Shown one piece after another: positions 12,040-23,494 of a DNA stretch of 64,000 nt (the stretch's first letter is position 1; each line of letters opens with the position of its first letter). Source of the stretch: Lepidurus packardi (taxonomy: Eukaryota > Arthropoda > Branchiopoda > Notostraca > Triopsidae); the NCBI GenBank assembly GCA_023053545.1, contig JAKZAN010000001.1:558001-622000 (forward strand). Direction: 5' to 3'. Position numbers and translations under genes: made by a program. Below the pieces are notes generated by a model that did no database searches, was not told where the DNA came from, and saw only the letters and a program-made list of their open reading frames with translations.

Positions 12040-13960
12040 CGAACACAGGCGAAAGCAGAGAGTAATACACGAAATGTACTCCCCTTTCCGAAAAGACTCC
12101 AATGTGTCCCTTCCCCCGCCTCTAGACGTAGCAGGGGTAGGAAAGACGACCATTTTTCAGAAGTTGACCAGGTGCAGGTTCTACTCCCCTTTTTCTTAGT
12201 TGTTGCAACCCAGAGCCTTCGAGCGTCCTAGAAAAAAAAGGAACAAGAATAAAAACGGTAAAATAGGAATAAAAGCGCTAAAACTCAGCTACTGAAACAC
12301 TTGAAAATGAGTCTCTTCTCTGAACCTATTACCAATATGTTCAAACATAAAGTGAACGCCTCGGCTAGGGAAAGAAACCAAAAAACCACATTGGAAAAAA
12401 TAAAAATAAGCTCTTACCTCTTTTGAAAAGTTCTTATCCGGCCCCCAAAACAGCAAACAATCTTGAAAACACGGCAAAATCGCAGACGGAGCGCTAAATG
12501 GAGGGAAAGCCTGTAAAAGAGATGAAGGTTTAGTTACTAACGTGTTTCCAACATTAAAATTGAACAGAAAATAATGTACTCAGCCAGAAATGTCCACAGA
12601 CGAAACCTTTTCCTTTGCCTGGCGACGTCTTCGCGTTCTTCAGTCGAGGCTCCCACCACCCGTTTGACCCATGACCCCAGAAAAGTTTTCGCTGTTTTTG
12701 CCATTTAAGACCTATTGCATGGCACAGCGAAAGCTTTTCTGTCCCCCAGGAAATTCAAATGTTGCAGCAAAAGACCTAACCGGCCACAACACTTTGAATT
12801 CCTGGCATACCTTTCCTTCTGGTTCTCCTGGCAGGTCCCATCAGAAGGTGAATAATAGCTGTCTCCACGCAGCCTCAGCTTAGCAGATAAATAGCAGATA
12901 CAGTTGCGTTCTTCTTTTTCTTCTCCAAAAGGATGGCAAAACGCACGGGGATCAAGTTGGCTGAGCGGAACGGGAGGAGAGAAAAGACCACACACTGAAC
13001 ACTTGCAAACTGTTTGTGAAATTTGTCACCACCTAATAAATAGAAAAGAAACAACTCTTAGTAATGCTGTTCATGTTTAAACACAACTTAGTAAGGTCTT
13101 CAGCTTTAACAAGTTTCATTTGAGTCACGGAAAAAGCACGTCATCCCACCCGACTTGACAAACCGAAACCTGGCGGACCAGCCGTGTATGCGAATGCTCT
13201 CGCGTTGAGCGGCACGGAACAAAGACAGCAAATTGTTCGCTACGCTCGCTTCGGACGCGGTGCCGGCTATGGCGGCCATTGCTGGGGAATATTTCGTATT
13301 ACCTTTTTCGACCGAAAAATGGGAAAAATTGGTTTCCACTCATATTTTCTTTTTTTTTAAACACGGGATTTCCCCCGGCAGTGTATCTTTGTTGGTAGTT
13401 ACGAGACTTGATGAATTAAGCGAAATTTGACTATGGCTAAAATCAGATTTGATTTTTTTTAAGTGGAGAAATAATTTTCGTCTCATTGAAGGAAACGAAA
13501 AGCAGTGTACGGGAACTTCAGACTTATTGTTAAGCGAATTAATGGCAATATGTAGCCAGTGGGAGCGAAGAAACTTGAAAACGTTCAAAAACATGGCGCA
13601 GGAATAATTCGAAAATATTCAGTAATGACGCATTTAATTAACAAAATGTGAAAATATGCACGCGGCTTGCTTAACAGTTAAGCTTTGATTGCTTTCAGTT
13701 TGACTAAAGTCGGATGGAGTCGATACATTTAAAATAAAACGGGAGCAAATTACCTGACGTGTGCTACACTGGGCGTCTGTTCACAATATGGCTTGGGTTC
13801 TCTAATTCCGTCGTCTACGCAAAGTGGCGGCAAGTGCCTATATAAACAAAGGTCTGTATCCAAGGGCCATGGCAACATTAGCAACGAGCAGCGTGATTGG
13901 GCACCGGGTTTTCTATATATTCCGTATTCTGGCATTTGGCGTTTTAACAATACGTTTTAC
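12040..13960 (+). repeat. Dispersed repeat, copy A (about 1.9 kb)
   Basis: Nearly the whole interval is present again in inverted orientation at about 62000-63560. Shared blocks, in matching reversed order, include GACCAGGTGCAGGTTCTAC (12167 region), CTTCTCCAAAAGGATGGC (12920 region), the GTCATCCCACCCGACT block near 13140, GCAATATGTAGCCAGTGGG (13545 region) and the GGGCGTCTGTTCACAA block near 13775. The part at 12600-12890 is also shared in direct orientation with 30780-31080. It codes for no recognisable transposase or reverse transcriptase, so it is probably a non-autonomous element of unknown class. Ends are approximate. Confidence 0.7.
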
Positions 13961-15126
13961 ACGTGTTGAATACAAAATTCAGTGATTTTTGTAAAAGAAA
14001 AAAAATTAAAATATTGGAAAGTAATTAAACAACGAATTGTGGAGTCTCCGCCTCGTAGCCACATTTGCAGATTAAACTAGAAAGCTTACATTTGCTTTAA
14101 AAGATGTCTGAATGGATTAAATATAAACGTTCGTTTACATCTATAAATACATAAATGTAATAAATGTTCCTTGTCAACAAGCTTCCAAGCTTGTAATAAA
14201 AAACTTGCAAATGGTTTTAGAAACTTCGCGTTTCAATAAACAAAGATGTCAGTAAAGTTGAGGATTTTATTTTTCGAAGACCTTTGGCAAAGGTTTTACG
14301 CAAATCAGGCTTCAAACAAATCACGCATACATGCAAACATTGCATCGTTTTCTGCTTTTCGTAGTATGGCATTTGTAGGTCGACACTGGAGTAAATCCAA
14401 TTAGCTTTACTTTAGCTTTAAGTTCGTTTTACAATGTACGGTAATTTCCTTTCCATGCAACGAGCTTCTCTATTTTGCAACTATTTTCCGAACAGCAGCA
14501 GGAGAATTTTAGGAGTGTTGTTTATTTCCAAATGTACTATTTAGAACCCACTTTTCTCGAAAATTGCATGACAGGACTGCAAACACACGATTTATTTTTT
14601 AAGTCTATTAAATAAGGCACAAGCATACCTGCAATATTACGCTAGGAACATTACTGTCAAAGGTGTTCACAAATATTAAATCATCACACATCTCAAGCAA
14701 ACTTACGGCAACTTTGCTCGTGTTACAGGTAGAATTGTTATGGTGGAGTTGGAAATGAGTCAAGAAATTAACCCCTCCGTGGCGCGCCGAAAATAATGTT
14801 GCCGTATGGTGTGGCCATCTAACAGCACTTTTAACAAACAGCTCTTAGCTTCATTCGGGGCGTGCCCTATCGGTTTGAACTCAGCATCGTTTACGTCAAG
14901 TGAGGTCTGCTGGCTTAACCTGTTTTGGGGCCTTTTTCTCTTTTTGGTAATCTTCGATTATTGTTAACTTGTCATTTCCATGCTACTTCACCTAGACTTA
15001 ATTCATGTACCAAGTTTAACCTCTAAGTATGCCAGTTAAGCCCGTTCTTGCCATTTTTAAGAGCGATAACAGGCTGTCCGTTGCCCCCACACTCCAACGT
15101 TGTTCAAACGTTAAGACAACGTGTAG

Positions 15127-15159
15127 ATTTTTCTAAACAAACGAAATGTTTAGAAAAAT
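15127..15159. repeat. Perfect 12-bp inverted repeat
   Basis: ATTTTTCTAAAC (15127-15138) is followed after 9 bases by its exact reverse complement GTTTAGAAAAAT (15148-15159). It could form a small hairpin. No neighbouring gene uses it obviously. Confidence 0.6.
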
Positions 15160-15232
15160 GAAGGATTTTTGTATTTTTATTTTTTTTCTATTTAACATAA
15201 GGAGAGCTTACTAGCATACAATGCCCCTTTTA

Positions 15233-15276
15233 TGGTTACAATCCCGTGTTGCAGAAACTTAGGTTTGGTTATCCGG
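15233..15276 (-). mobile_element. Short LINE ORF1 shard
   Basis: The run GGTTACAATCCCGTGTTGCA and the bases after it repeat 4172-4215 of the retrotransposon almost exactly, and similarity stops abruptly on both sides. It is a tiny displaced copy of that LINE. Confidence 0.7.
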
Positions 15277-16201
15277 TTTTGGGTCTGAGAATTTCCCTTT
15301 GATTTTCGAAAAGCCACTTTCTTTAACATAAACTAACGATTAACATAGGCGAGTTCACGGATTTTTTCGCAAGTTTGCGGATTAAGATTCCTTACTGGCG
15401 TGTATCCTACCCAACGGCCTTGATTGCGCGAGCTGTTTTTAAATACAGAATCTTATTATCACGCAATTAGTGGGTTATTACTACGAACACCAGACACAGA
15501 AAATGTCCGAAAATGTCCTAAAAATCACTGACAGAACACTCACAGCAAACCGCTCAGACAATGCTGCACGATAAAAGAGCGAAAACCTGCCTGCTAATTG
15601 ACATCGCTGTCCCTAATGACTCGAACATCATGTTGAAACATAGAGAAAAGACAAGGCAGGCTCAGCCCTGATGTAACAGTACTAATGGCAACTAATAAGC
15701 GCCCGTAAGTCACGCCTGTAATGTTTCTCACCGATGCTACGTCATGGCTTTCGTGACGGGGAAATACCAAAACTTCACAAGTCAATAACTCCGGAACGGC
15801 TTCTTAGACAAATATGAAACAAAGTTTTTAGAATACTTTGCACAATAAGAATCGATCCAAAATCTCAATATGTGATTTTGGTAGCTATTACCCTTTAAAA
15901 GCTTTAATAATAACAAATATGTTGTTAAATCTGTTAGCAAATATTGAATAAATTTTTCTATGGAAAATAAACTTTCTACATAAAAAACCCATGGCAGTAA
16001 AGATTTCGTAATGAAGTGAAGGCTACCTGGGTTACACGCTTCAATTACATAATGCGGCAATCAAAGAACTGAGAAAGTTTCTGACTTTCCACGGGATTCC
16101 GTTCACCAAGATAAACGCCAGAAAGTTTAACTTGTTCCACTTAATTACTCTTGTAAGCCGCTTCTCGACAACACCATGAAAGAAAGCCATCTCGACTCGT
16201 A

Positions 16202-16208
16202 TATAAAG
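16202..16208 (+). promoter_or_regulatory. TATA box of the cuticle protein gene
   Basis: TATAAAG lies 98 bp upstream of the lysine-valine signal-peptide start codon. Initiation about 30 bp downstream would leave a 5' UTR of roughly 75 bases, usual for arthropod cuticle genes. Confidence 0.6.
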
Positions 16209-16306
16209 AGGTGGTTAGAATGCCAAATATAGTACAGTATCTACTAACCAGTTCTTCAAGGAGTACTTCAAGCTTTTGACAATCTATAAACCAACTCGCT
16301 ATAAAC

Positions 16307-16806
16307 ATGAAGGTAAAGTGAATTACCATTTGAAATTTTAGACAAATAGCAAGTAAAATCTCAAATTTCTTTAGGTTATTCTCGTTCTAGCAGTGACTGT
16401 CGCTTGTGTGGCTGCTGGTGGCTACGGAAACGGAGGTGACGGAGGTGATGGAGGTAGTTACGACGCTCCAGCCTTCTACAACTTTGCGTACGACGTTTCT
16501 GACCAGAAATCGTACGTAAACATGGGGCACAGTGAAAACAGAAACGGAGATACAACCAAAGGTACGTACAAATTACATTTGATGTTGTACATAATCTGTC
16601 TAATAATATGACTGTTATTTGTAGGTGCCTTTTACGTCCATTTGCCTGATGGTCGTCTGCAGAAGACTGAATACGTTGTATCGGGAAAATCTGGTTACCT
16701 CCCCAAGGTTACTTACCAGCAAACTGGTGCTGCCTTTGGTAGTAGCGGTGCTGGTTACGGCGGCGGATACGGAGGCCAGGGTGGATATTCAGACAAAGGT
16801 TACTAG
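16307..16806 (+). CDS. RR-type cuticle protein (pro-resilin-like)
   Basis: Three exons, 16307-16312, 16375-16561 and 16625-16806, give 124 residues. The first exon encodes only Met-Lys, the standard arrangement for arthropod cuticle genes in which an intron splits the signal peptide (MKVILVLAVTVACVAAG). The mature protein has a glycine-rich N-terminus, a Rebers-Riddiford-like core (APAFYNFAYDVSD, YVNMGHSENRNGDTTKG, then YVHLPDGRLQKTEYVV) and a GYGGGYGGQGGY tail. The core is the chitin_bind_4 domain that attaches to chitin fibres in the exoskeleton. The pattern F.Y.V.D......H.E.R.GD...G.Y...LPDGR.Q.V.Y supports the RR-2/pro-resilin side of the family. It is secreted by epidermal cells. Its poly(A) region seeds the downstream satellite array. 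Confidence 0.92.
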
Positions 16807-16945
16807 ACACAACCAACGCACAAAGATTAGATCGAACATTATTAGAATAAGCTTTAGCGTTTCTTTTGAAACCCCAAACCCCCGTGAATTCCATGTGTAC
16901 AAACATGGCACCAGATTCTTCGCAATCTTGCTAAATTGTAAAGAG

Positions 16946-16951
16946 AATAAA
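16946..16951 (+). terminator. Polyadenylation signal of the cuticle gene
   Basis: AATAAA, 140 bp after the stop codon. The same motif recurs in every unit of the downstream satellite. Confidence 0.7.
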
Positions 16952-17993
16952 TAAAAACAAATTTAAAAGGATGTTGCACTGTTATATTTATATCGGCTAG
17001 AAGAATGGTAGAAACTGTTCAAACTCCACGCAAGTGTACAGTATATTATACAGTATCAAGTGTACTGTATATTATATATTATATCAATATTGTATATTGT
17101 ATCTTGGTAAATTGTAAAGAGAATAAATAAAAACAAATTTAAAAGGATGTTGCACTGTTATATTTATATCGGCTAGAAGAATGGTAGAAACTGTTCAAAC
17201 TCCACGCAAGTGTACAGTATATTATACAGTATCAAGTGTACTGTATATGATATATTATATCAATATTGTATATTGTATTGTATATTGTATCTTGGTAAAT
17301 TGTAAAGAGAATAAATAAAAACGCATTTAAAAGGATGTTGCACTGTTATATTTATATTGGCTAGAAGAATGGTACAAACTGTTCAAACTCCACGCAAGTG
17401 TACAGTATATTATACAGTATCAAGTGTACTGTATATTATATATTATATCAATATTGTATCTTGGTAAATTGTAAAGAGAATAAATAAAAACACATTTAAA
17501 AGTATGTCGCATTGTTATATTTATATCGGCTAGAAGAATGGTACAAACTGTTCAAACTCCACGCAAGTGTACAGTATATTATATAGTATCAAGTGTACTG
17601 TATATTATATATTATATCAATATTGTATATTGTATTGTATATTGTATCTTGGTAAATTGTAAATAGAATAAATAGAAACAAATTTAAAAGGATGTTGCAC
17701 TGTTATATTTATATCGGCTAGAAGAATGGTACAAACTGTTCAAACTCCACTCAAGTGTACAGTATATTATATAGTATCAAGTGTACTGTATATTATATAT
17801 TATATCAATATTGTATATTGTATTGTATATAGTATCTTGGTAAATTGTAAAGAGAATAAATAGAAACAAATTTAAAAGGATGTTGCACTGTTATATTTAT
17901 ATCGGCTAGAAGAATGGTACAAACTGTTCAAACTCCACTCAAGTGTACAGTATATTATACAGTATCAAGTGTACTGTATATTATATATTATAT

Positions 17994-18238
17994 TGTGGCA
18001 AACTGACGCTAGACGGTGCGAAAAGCACGGGAAGAGAGAAGCGGAGTAGAGCGGAGAGTCGAGTGGGACTATCGGAAGACGGCGGAAGCCATTGTGCGAG
18101 CGCGCGAAATTTGATAGTTGAAATACAAAAGCTTAAGTCCTTAGTCAGAAGTTACCTTCCCTTCTTTCATACGTGATTTGTGCATTAACTTATGTAATCC
18201 CCCATTTTTAAACAGCGTAAATCGCAATTTACGCTACA
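17994..18238. mobile_element. Solo-LTR-like insertion in the satellite array
   Basis: A 245-bp segment interrupts one satellite unit. It begins TGTGGCAAAC and ends GCTACA, that is TG...CA, and is bordered by ATAT at 17990-17993 and ATAT at 18239-18242, a 4-bp target duplication. Removing it restores a 188-bp unit exactly. This is the signature of a solo LTR left after recombination of an LTR retrotransposon (4-bp duplications are common for Gypsy elements). The internal region is unrelated to the satellite and less AT-rich. Confidence 0.75.
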
Positions 18239-18460
18239 ATATCAATATTGTATATTGTATTGTATATTGTATCTTGGTAAATTGTAAAGAGAATAAATAA
18301 AAACAAATTTAAAAGGATGTTGCACTGTTATATTTATATCGGCTAGAAGAATGGTACAAACTGTTGAAACTCAACGCAAGTGTACAGTATAGGTAGGGAA
18401 ATGATGGCCAATTCTCTTTAAAAACAAATCAGTAAACAAAACAAGGAAGGAATAAGATGA

Positions 18461-21400
18461 TCACACGGGGAACCAGATTTCATAAACGGTGTTTGACACA
18501 TACTTCATTTCAAAACGTAACTTCCGTTCTCGGAATACACTAAGAGCAACAGCAGCAACTTGATTGTTACAATATCGAATGGTTAAAGTCGATTTCCTAC
18601 TTCCACTTCTAGTTTGATGTAGGTTCCCTGGCCATTTGTCCGCATTTTCAGCGACACAATGCCAAAAACCCATGGTTAAGTTGGAGGGGAATTCATATCC
18701 ATTCGGTAAAGTCAACTCACGCAGTTGCATGCTGTTCAAAAGTTCTACCAGTACAATCGAAATTGGGTAGATCTTAGCTTTAGGGAAGTAGAGCATTGCT
18801 GTAAGGTCCAAGGGTAAGACTGAAGAATTGCGTAGTTTCAGTTCCACATGCAGATCTACCTTCTGGAGTTGAGAACAACGCTTTAGAGATTGCAAGGTGG
18901 GATGCAACAACGTTCTATCACAGTCATACCAGTTATCGGAAGGTAAAGTTAGAGATTCTAAAGTGGACCCACATGTACGCGTTAGGAAGTCCACCAACCA
19001 ACATGCACGGTCTTCTTTTTCTCGGATTGGCGTCTCCACCAAGAAGTCGTCGACAGTCAAGACGCGCAGGTTGGACAAGGAAAAGCTACTGCGAAACCAG
19101 TCAAATAATACTGAACTGCACACACAAACACGTAGGTACAATTCTTCTAAGGTGGACAGATCGCAGTGCCAGTCACAAGGGGGCGTTGCAGAGGGTGAAA
19201 ACGAGCTGTGGAAATTTACATATTCCACTACACGGAAACATTTCAACTTGCATTGAGGATTATTTTCTTTCACATATGCCAGAATTGTCTCCACGCCTTC
19301 ACTCTAAGTAAGAGAACAACACATCATGAAGGATTTAAGTCAGATAAAACTCAATTTGTCGAATTGTACTCACGCTGAAGGTCAAATCCATAAATTTCAG
19401 TTCCAGTACCTCCAAATGGCTATCCAGAACTCCAATAACAAAATCAGCGAGATCCCCATTAGCGAGGGGAAAACCAAGACACAAGTGCAAAGACGTAAGG
19501 CTCCCGGTAGTTGAAAGGCTTCTCAGAATACTGCTTATTCCGGGGAAAGTGAACTTGTTTCCAACGGGTAAACTAAGAAGGAACACTGTATTTGAGATGA
19601 TCAAACTGAGTGAGTATAATTTACCTAAGTCCTAGATGCTGTAGTTTGTAAATCCATTTGTATACCAATACTTGAACCAGTTCCTCAAGTGCGTTTAAAT
19701 CAAAACTCCCACCTGTAAGAGATTCAAGTACGTTTTATGTAATACAGATTTTCTTATGTTAAGAATTATTGTGTCCTTTTCCAAAAATGAATTTTTTTTT
19801 CAGCTAATGGAGTGGAAAAAAGTACATGTTTTAACGATTCTCATCAACGAAAGTTGGTGGCAGTCGTTAACCAAACCTAAGCTATACCCTAACCTAAACT
19901 AACTTAATGCATTTCCAATCCAACCACCAATTTCAACTCGAGTGACACCCATGTGTCATTGTTTTTAGGAGAACGTTTTGCAACAGTATGACATTGTGAA
20001 TGACATCGTAGTGTCAATGTTATCTCCTGATCTGAAACCGGAGAACCTGTTGATAAACCCACGCAAAGCACTGTGCGCCATCTTGTGGTAGCGTGGTGTA
20101 AAAAGCTAAACTACACCCTAACCTAAACTAACTTAATGCATTTCCAATCCAACCACCAATTTTCAACTCGAGTGACACCCATTTGCCATTGTTTTTAGGA
20201 GAACGTTTTGCAACAGTATGACATTGTGAATGACATCGTAGTGTCAATGTTATCTCCTGATCTGAAACCGGAGAACCTGTTGATAAACCCACGCAAAGCA
20301 CTGTGCGCCATCTTGTGGTAGCGTGGTGTAAAAAGCTAAACTATACGGGAGCCTTTAAAGTAAGCCAGTTTCTTCACAATGCCAAACATGGAAATGACCG
20401 AAGCTTTTACGAAAACGAGAACTTGGGAAAAATGTTAGTTCTATAGTTTTCTGACAAAACAATGAAAACATTAATCCTTCAAACGGGCGAAAATGACAAT
20501 TTTATAAAACAATCCAGTTTGGGAATTCAAACCGGTGTTTCTCGCTTTGGCATAAGTGTTTTTTCCCCCTAGACTTGAGCACAATTTGATCATAACGGAA
20601 GAATACTTACAAAAATAGTCGAAGCTTTTTAGATTACATTCTGCAGGTGAATCTTGTAGAGCGTTTACCCAGGCAGAATGAGTACCTATGAATGAAACAT
20701 CTCTTAGGTATAATTAACAATTATATTAGCTAAATTAGTTAAATTAGCTTAGCTAAATTTGTTATACCCATGTTCATGTTTTCAGTATATAAAGTGCTGA
20801 TTTCTAGGCACATTATGAAAATCTTAACTAATGACTCCTAGATGGCTTAAACCAGCGTTGATTTGAGTGATTCATTCCACAGAAAATCATAAATAACTGA
20901 GTAATTTTCCGAATTAAGTATGACCCTTTGATATCAACTTACTTTCTGCACAAACACTCAACTTAGTAACGTAAAAAATTGCTTACTGTCCTTTCAAAAA
21001 GGGTTTTTATGATCTATTCTGACAGCCTTTTTTATTTTTCTATTAATGACTTACTAGCAATAACAATCGAATAATAGCAATAACTTACTACTTACCAGAA
21101 TTAAAAATCGATATCTTCAAATGAGCCGGACAATTGTGAGCCTTCAATAGCATGTTCACGTACTGTGCCTCTTCGTCAGATTTCTCCGTATCGATATCGT
21201 TTATTATCAAACCACTCAGCGTAACTGGCGAGCTTAGCACGGCCCAAAGTACCTGAGCCAAATTAGGCTTTGTTTGCATTTCACTTGGTCTCAACAATTC
21301 AAGACAAGGTGGGAGTGTTCCTTGGCTTGTCAAATACGCATTACTGTCTACCGTATAAACTAGTACTTCGCTTGCACATTTGGCCAGTTGCAGGATGGTA

Positions 21401-23494
21401 GGGATACTGTTTTGGCTCGCTGTTGGCTTGCATAACTTACTTTCTGCAATTGCCAGACAGGCTAAGAAGGGATAATCAGGAAGCGCGACTTCATTTGGCA
21501 ACGGTTTATCAACAGGATCTACCTAGGAGGGCAGAAAGTATGTACCTATGTACTAAAGCACATGTCACAGAAATAGGTACCGTACCTGATCGATACTTTC
21601 GCCATAAGCAATTTCGATACTATCTGGCAACACTTGAAGTAGTTGGCCTAGGGAGGCACTGCCGTGTTTCTCAAGGTAATGTCGCATGAATCCCCATGTT
21701 TTCAAGAAATCCAGAGGAAACTTGATGACTTGGAAAGCACGAGCCACAATCTCTAGGCCCTCAATTTCTACAATGAATTCCAAAATTTCTCTAAATGATG
21801 CAGCTCGCATGAATAGGTCCATCACGTAATGATCTACCACCTTCTCGTCAGTTTCTTTGACTAAATAATAGGCGGCTAGGAACTCAGCCACCGTCCGATG
21901 AGGTACTTGGTAGTAAGGCTGAGAAAAAGACTTCCCTTTCAAAGACAATTCAAAGTCTTTGATGACGACTCCGGCGGAAAGGAGCTTTGTGATAACTTCT
22001 GAATCTTCTTCAGCGTCTTCGTCGTCTGATTCCTCGGTAGTTAAGTCAAACATAGAAAAACATAAGCTGTCTTTCGCCAGGAAACGGAGGAGGCAACTAC
22101 GCCCAAAATTCTGCAGCAGGGAATCACAGTCTTTAGGAAATTTCCGGTGAAGCGTTTTGAGATTCCGTTTGAGTTTAGGCTTCTGTTTACGTGCAGATCG
22201 GTACAAGTTTATGTTGACCATTTCAAAATAGAGGTCCGCACGTGTGGCCGGTAACTGGCCGTGCTTGTCACTGACCAGGCAGCAGAGCATTCCACAGGTC
22301 AACGGACACTCTGATAGTGCCCGGTAAGGGTCCTTCACTAGCAGATTATTGATAAACTCCCTGAACAAATCCGGCGTGATCGAAGTTTGGTCAGACTCGT
22401 CATAGTCTTCGTTTCCATAAGCCGCATATGGATGAACTTTGTCTGAGAGCAGAAGGGCCAACTGTTGGCCGTACTCCTCTTCTATCTTAGAGACAGCTTG
22501 TAGAACTTGCAGTTTGGTCAGGATACCGGAGTTTATAAAGTACTTACTAACGGCAAATACTACTTCGACTTTCCCAAAGCCTTTTACGAGCAAGCGCGAA
22601 GTTTGTCCAAGTACAGCGTCAGGTACATGACCTGGCCGGGACGTCAACACCACATGGCATTTGTTCCACTTGAATCCTTTGAGTAATGTATCGACTTGTT
22701 GCTTCGTTTTATCGGACGCTTCGTCGTAGCCATCCAATACGAACAGAATTTGGTCATTGTTCAGATCTCTCTCCGACAGTTGCACGCTGTATGGATCCAA
22801 CAATGTGTCCAGTAAGCCGTCCCAGAGCGTATTCTTCAGGAACAGAAATGAATTAAAATTAGACTGAGAAACGTACACATACACGAGGTTTATACCTGTA
22901 CATCGCGTAACCGAAGGAAGAAACATAACTTAAAGTATCGAATATACTCTTTACCAAGGGACCAATCCGAGACCAATTTGAGGGCCAATGTTGTTTTCCC
23001 ATATCCGGCATTGCCTTCAAGGACCAGACGAAGTCCAGTTTCTTGCGCCTAACTCAGATCACTTCATTTTCTAATTTTTCCAAAAGTGCCATAATTACCT
23101 GACTGATACTAAAAATGTGTTCTAAGGGTACAGCATTATTCGTTTGATATCCCTTGACATGTTCAACTATCAGCGTAGTATAAACTTGATCTGTTTTCCA
23201 TGTTTGATCCGGACACCAGGGCAAAACGGATGTAAGGCAAATATGATCTTTGTACAAAGATTGTAGATGGTTAACCAGTTCGGCTTTGATTTCCTGTAAC
23301 GAACTTGGTATTAAAAATGTATCTTAAGGGTGCTAAATGTATTCTACTTCTGTTGGTGGAGGTTTTGAAGCAGTGGATCCCAAATTTATATTGCAGTTCA
23401 CATAGACAGTCTGGCACTTTTCTAACTTCATGTTTTGGCAGGAAAAACTACTACTGCTTGGCAGTATAGTATCATTAGGAGTTTGGAGTGCCAT
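18461..23494 (-). CDS. NACHT-LRR protein, NLR-like, complete (1124 aa)
   Basis: Nine minus-strand exons keep one frame: 23348-23494, 23099-23293, 22896-23048, 21586-22833, 21096-21522, 20611-20685, 19625-19712, 19374-19572, 18461-19303. Residues 1-114 form a short N-terminus ending in a pre-NACHT segment. The NACHT NTPase follows: Walker A GNAGYGKTT (126-134), LRLRDVQ, Walker B ILFVLDGYDE (194-203) and sensor LTSRPG (228-233). The winged-helix region has PLTCGMLCCL (341-350) and PHRTVAEFLAAYYL (476-489). An acidic insert is at 430-444. From about 600 to the end there are leucine-rich repeats (SLTSLHLCL, LEVLELKFM, LEELYLRVC, LRVLTVDDF) and the family tail FRERKL...YEIWFPV. NLRs are cytosolic ATP-switch sensors of infection or damage; that role here is inference. 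No CARD, Death or Pyrin domain is visible. The start is the first in-frame Met compatible with the downstream splice; an upstream in-frame Met exists within the same frame. Confidence 0.88.
19879..20345. repeat. Two direct tandem copies of a 229-bp repeat in an NLR intron
   Basis: The block starting CTATACCCTAACCTAAACTA near 19882 is repeated from CTACACCCTAACCTAAACTA near 20111 with only a few differences, ending GGTGTAAAAAGCTAAACTA in both. Both copies contain short palindromic stretches around TGACATTGTGAATGACA. A diverged relative is in TRAPPC13 intron 7 (about 50990-51215), so the unit derives from a dispersed element. It sits between NLR exons 6 and 7. Confidence 0.85.

Larger units (their letters stand above)
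13961..16200. other. Intergenic, AT-rich, no gene recognised
   Basis: No frame over 92 codons and none with recognisable similarity. It holds a short perfect hairpin at 15127-15159 and a LINE-derived shard at 15233-15276, reported separately. The last few hundred bases should contain the promoter of the cuticle gene. Confidence 0.4.
16927..18392 (+). repeat. Satellite array of about 170-190 bp units containing the cuticle gene poly(A) region
   Basis: Unit starts (CTTGGTAAATTGTAAAGAG or variant) are at 16927, 17103, 17291, 17460, 17648, 17836 and 18273, so spacings are 176, 188, 169, 188, 188 and 437 bases. The last spacing equals 188 plus a 245-bp insertion with a 4-bp duplication. Each unit carries AATAAATA, a GTTGCACTGTTATATTTATA block, CAAGTGTACAGTATATTATA and a palindromic AT-rich end. 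The first unit begins inside the 3' end of the cuticle gene. The last unit is truncated near 18390. Confidence 0.92.
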
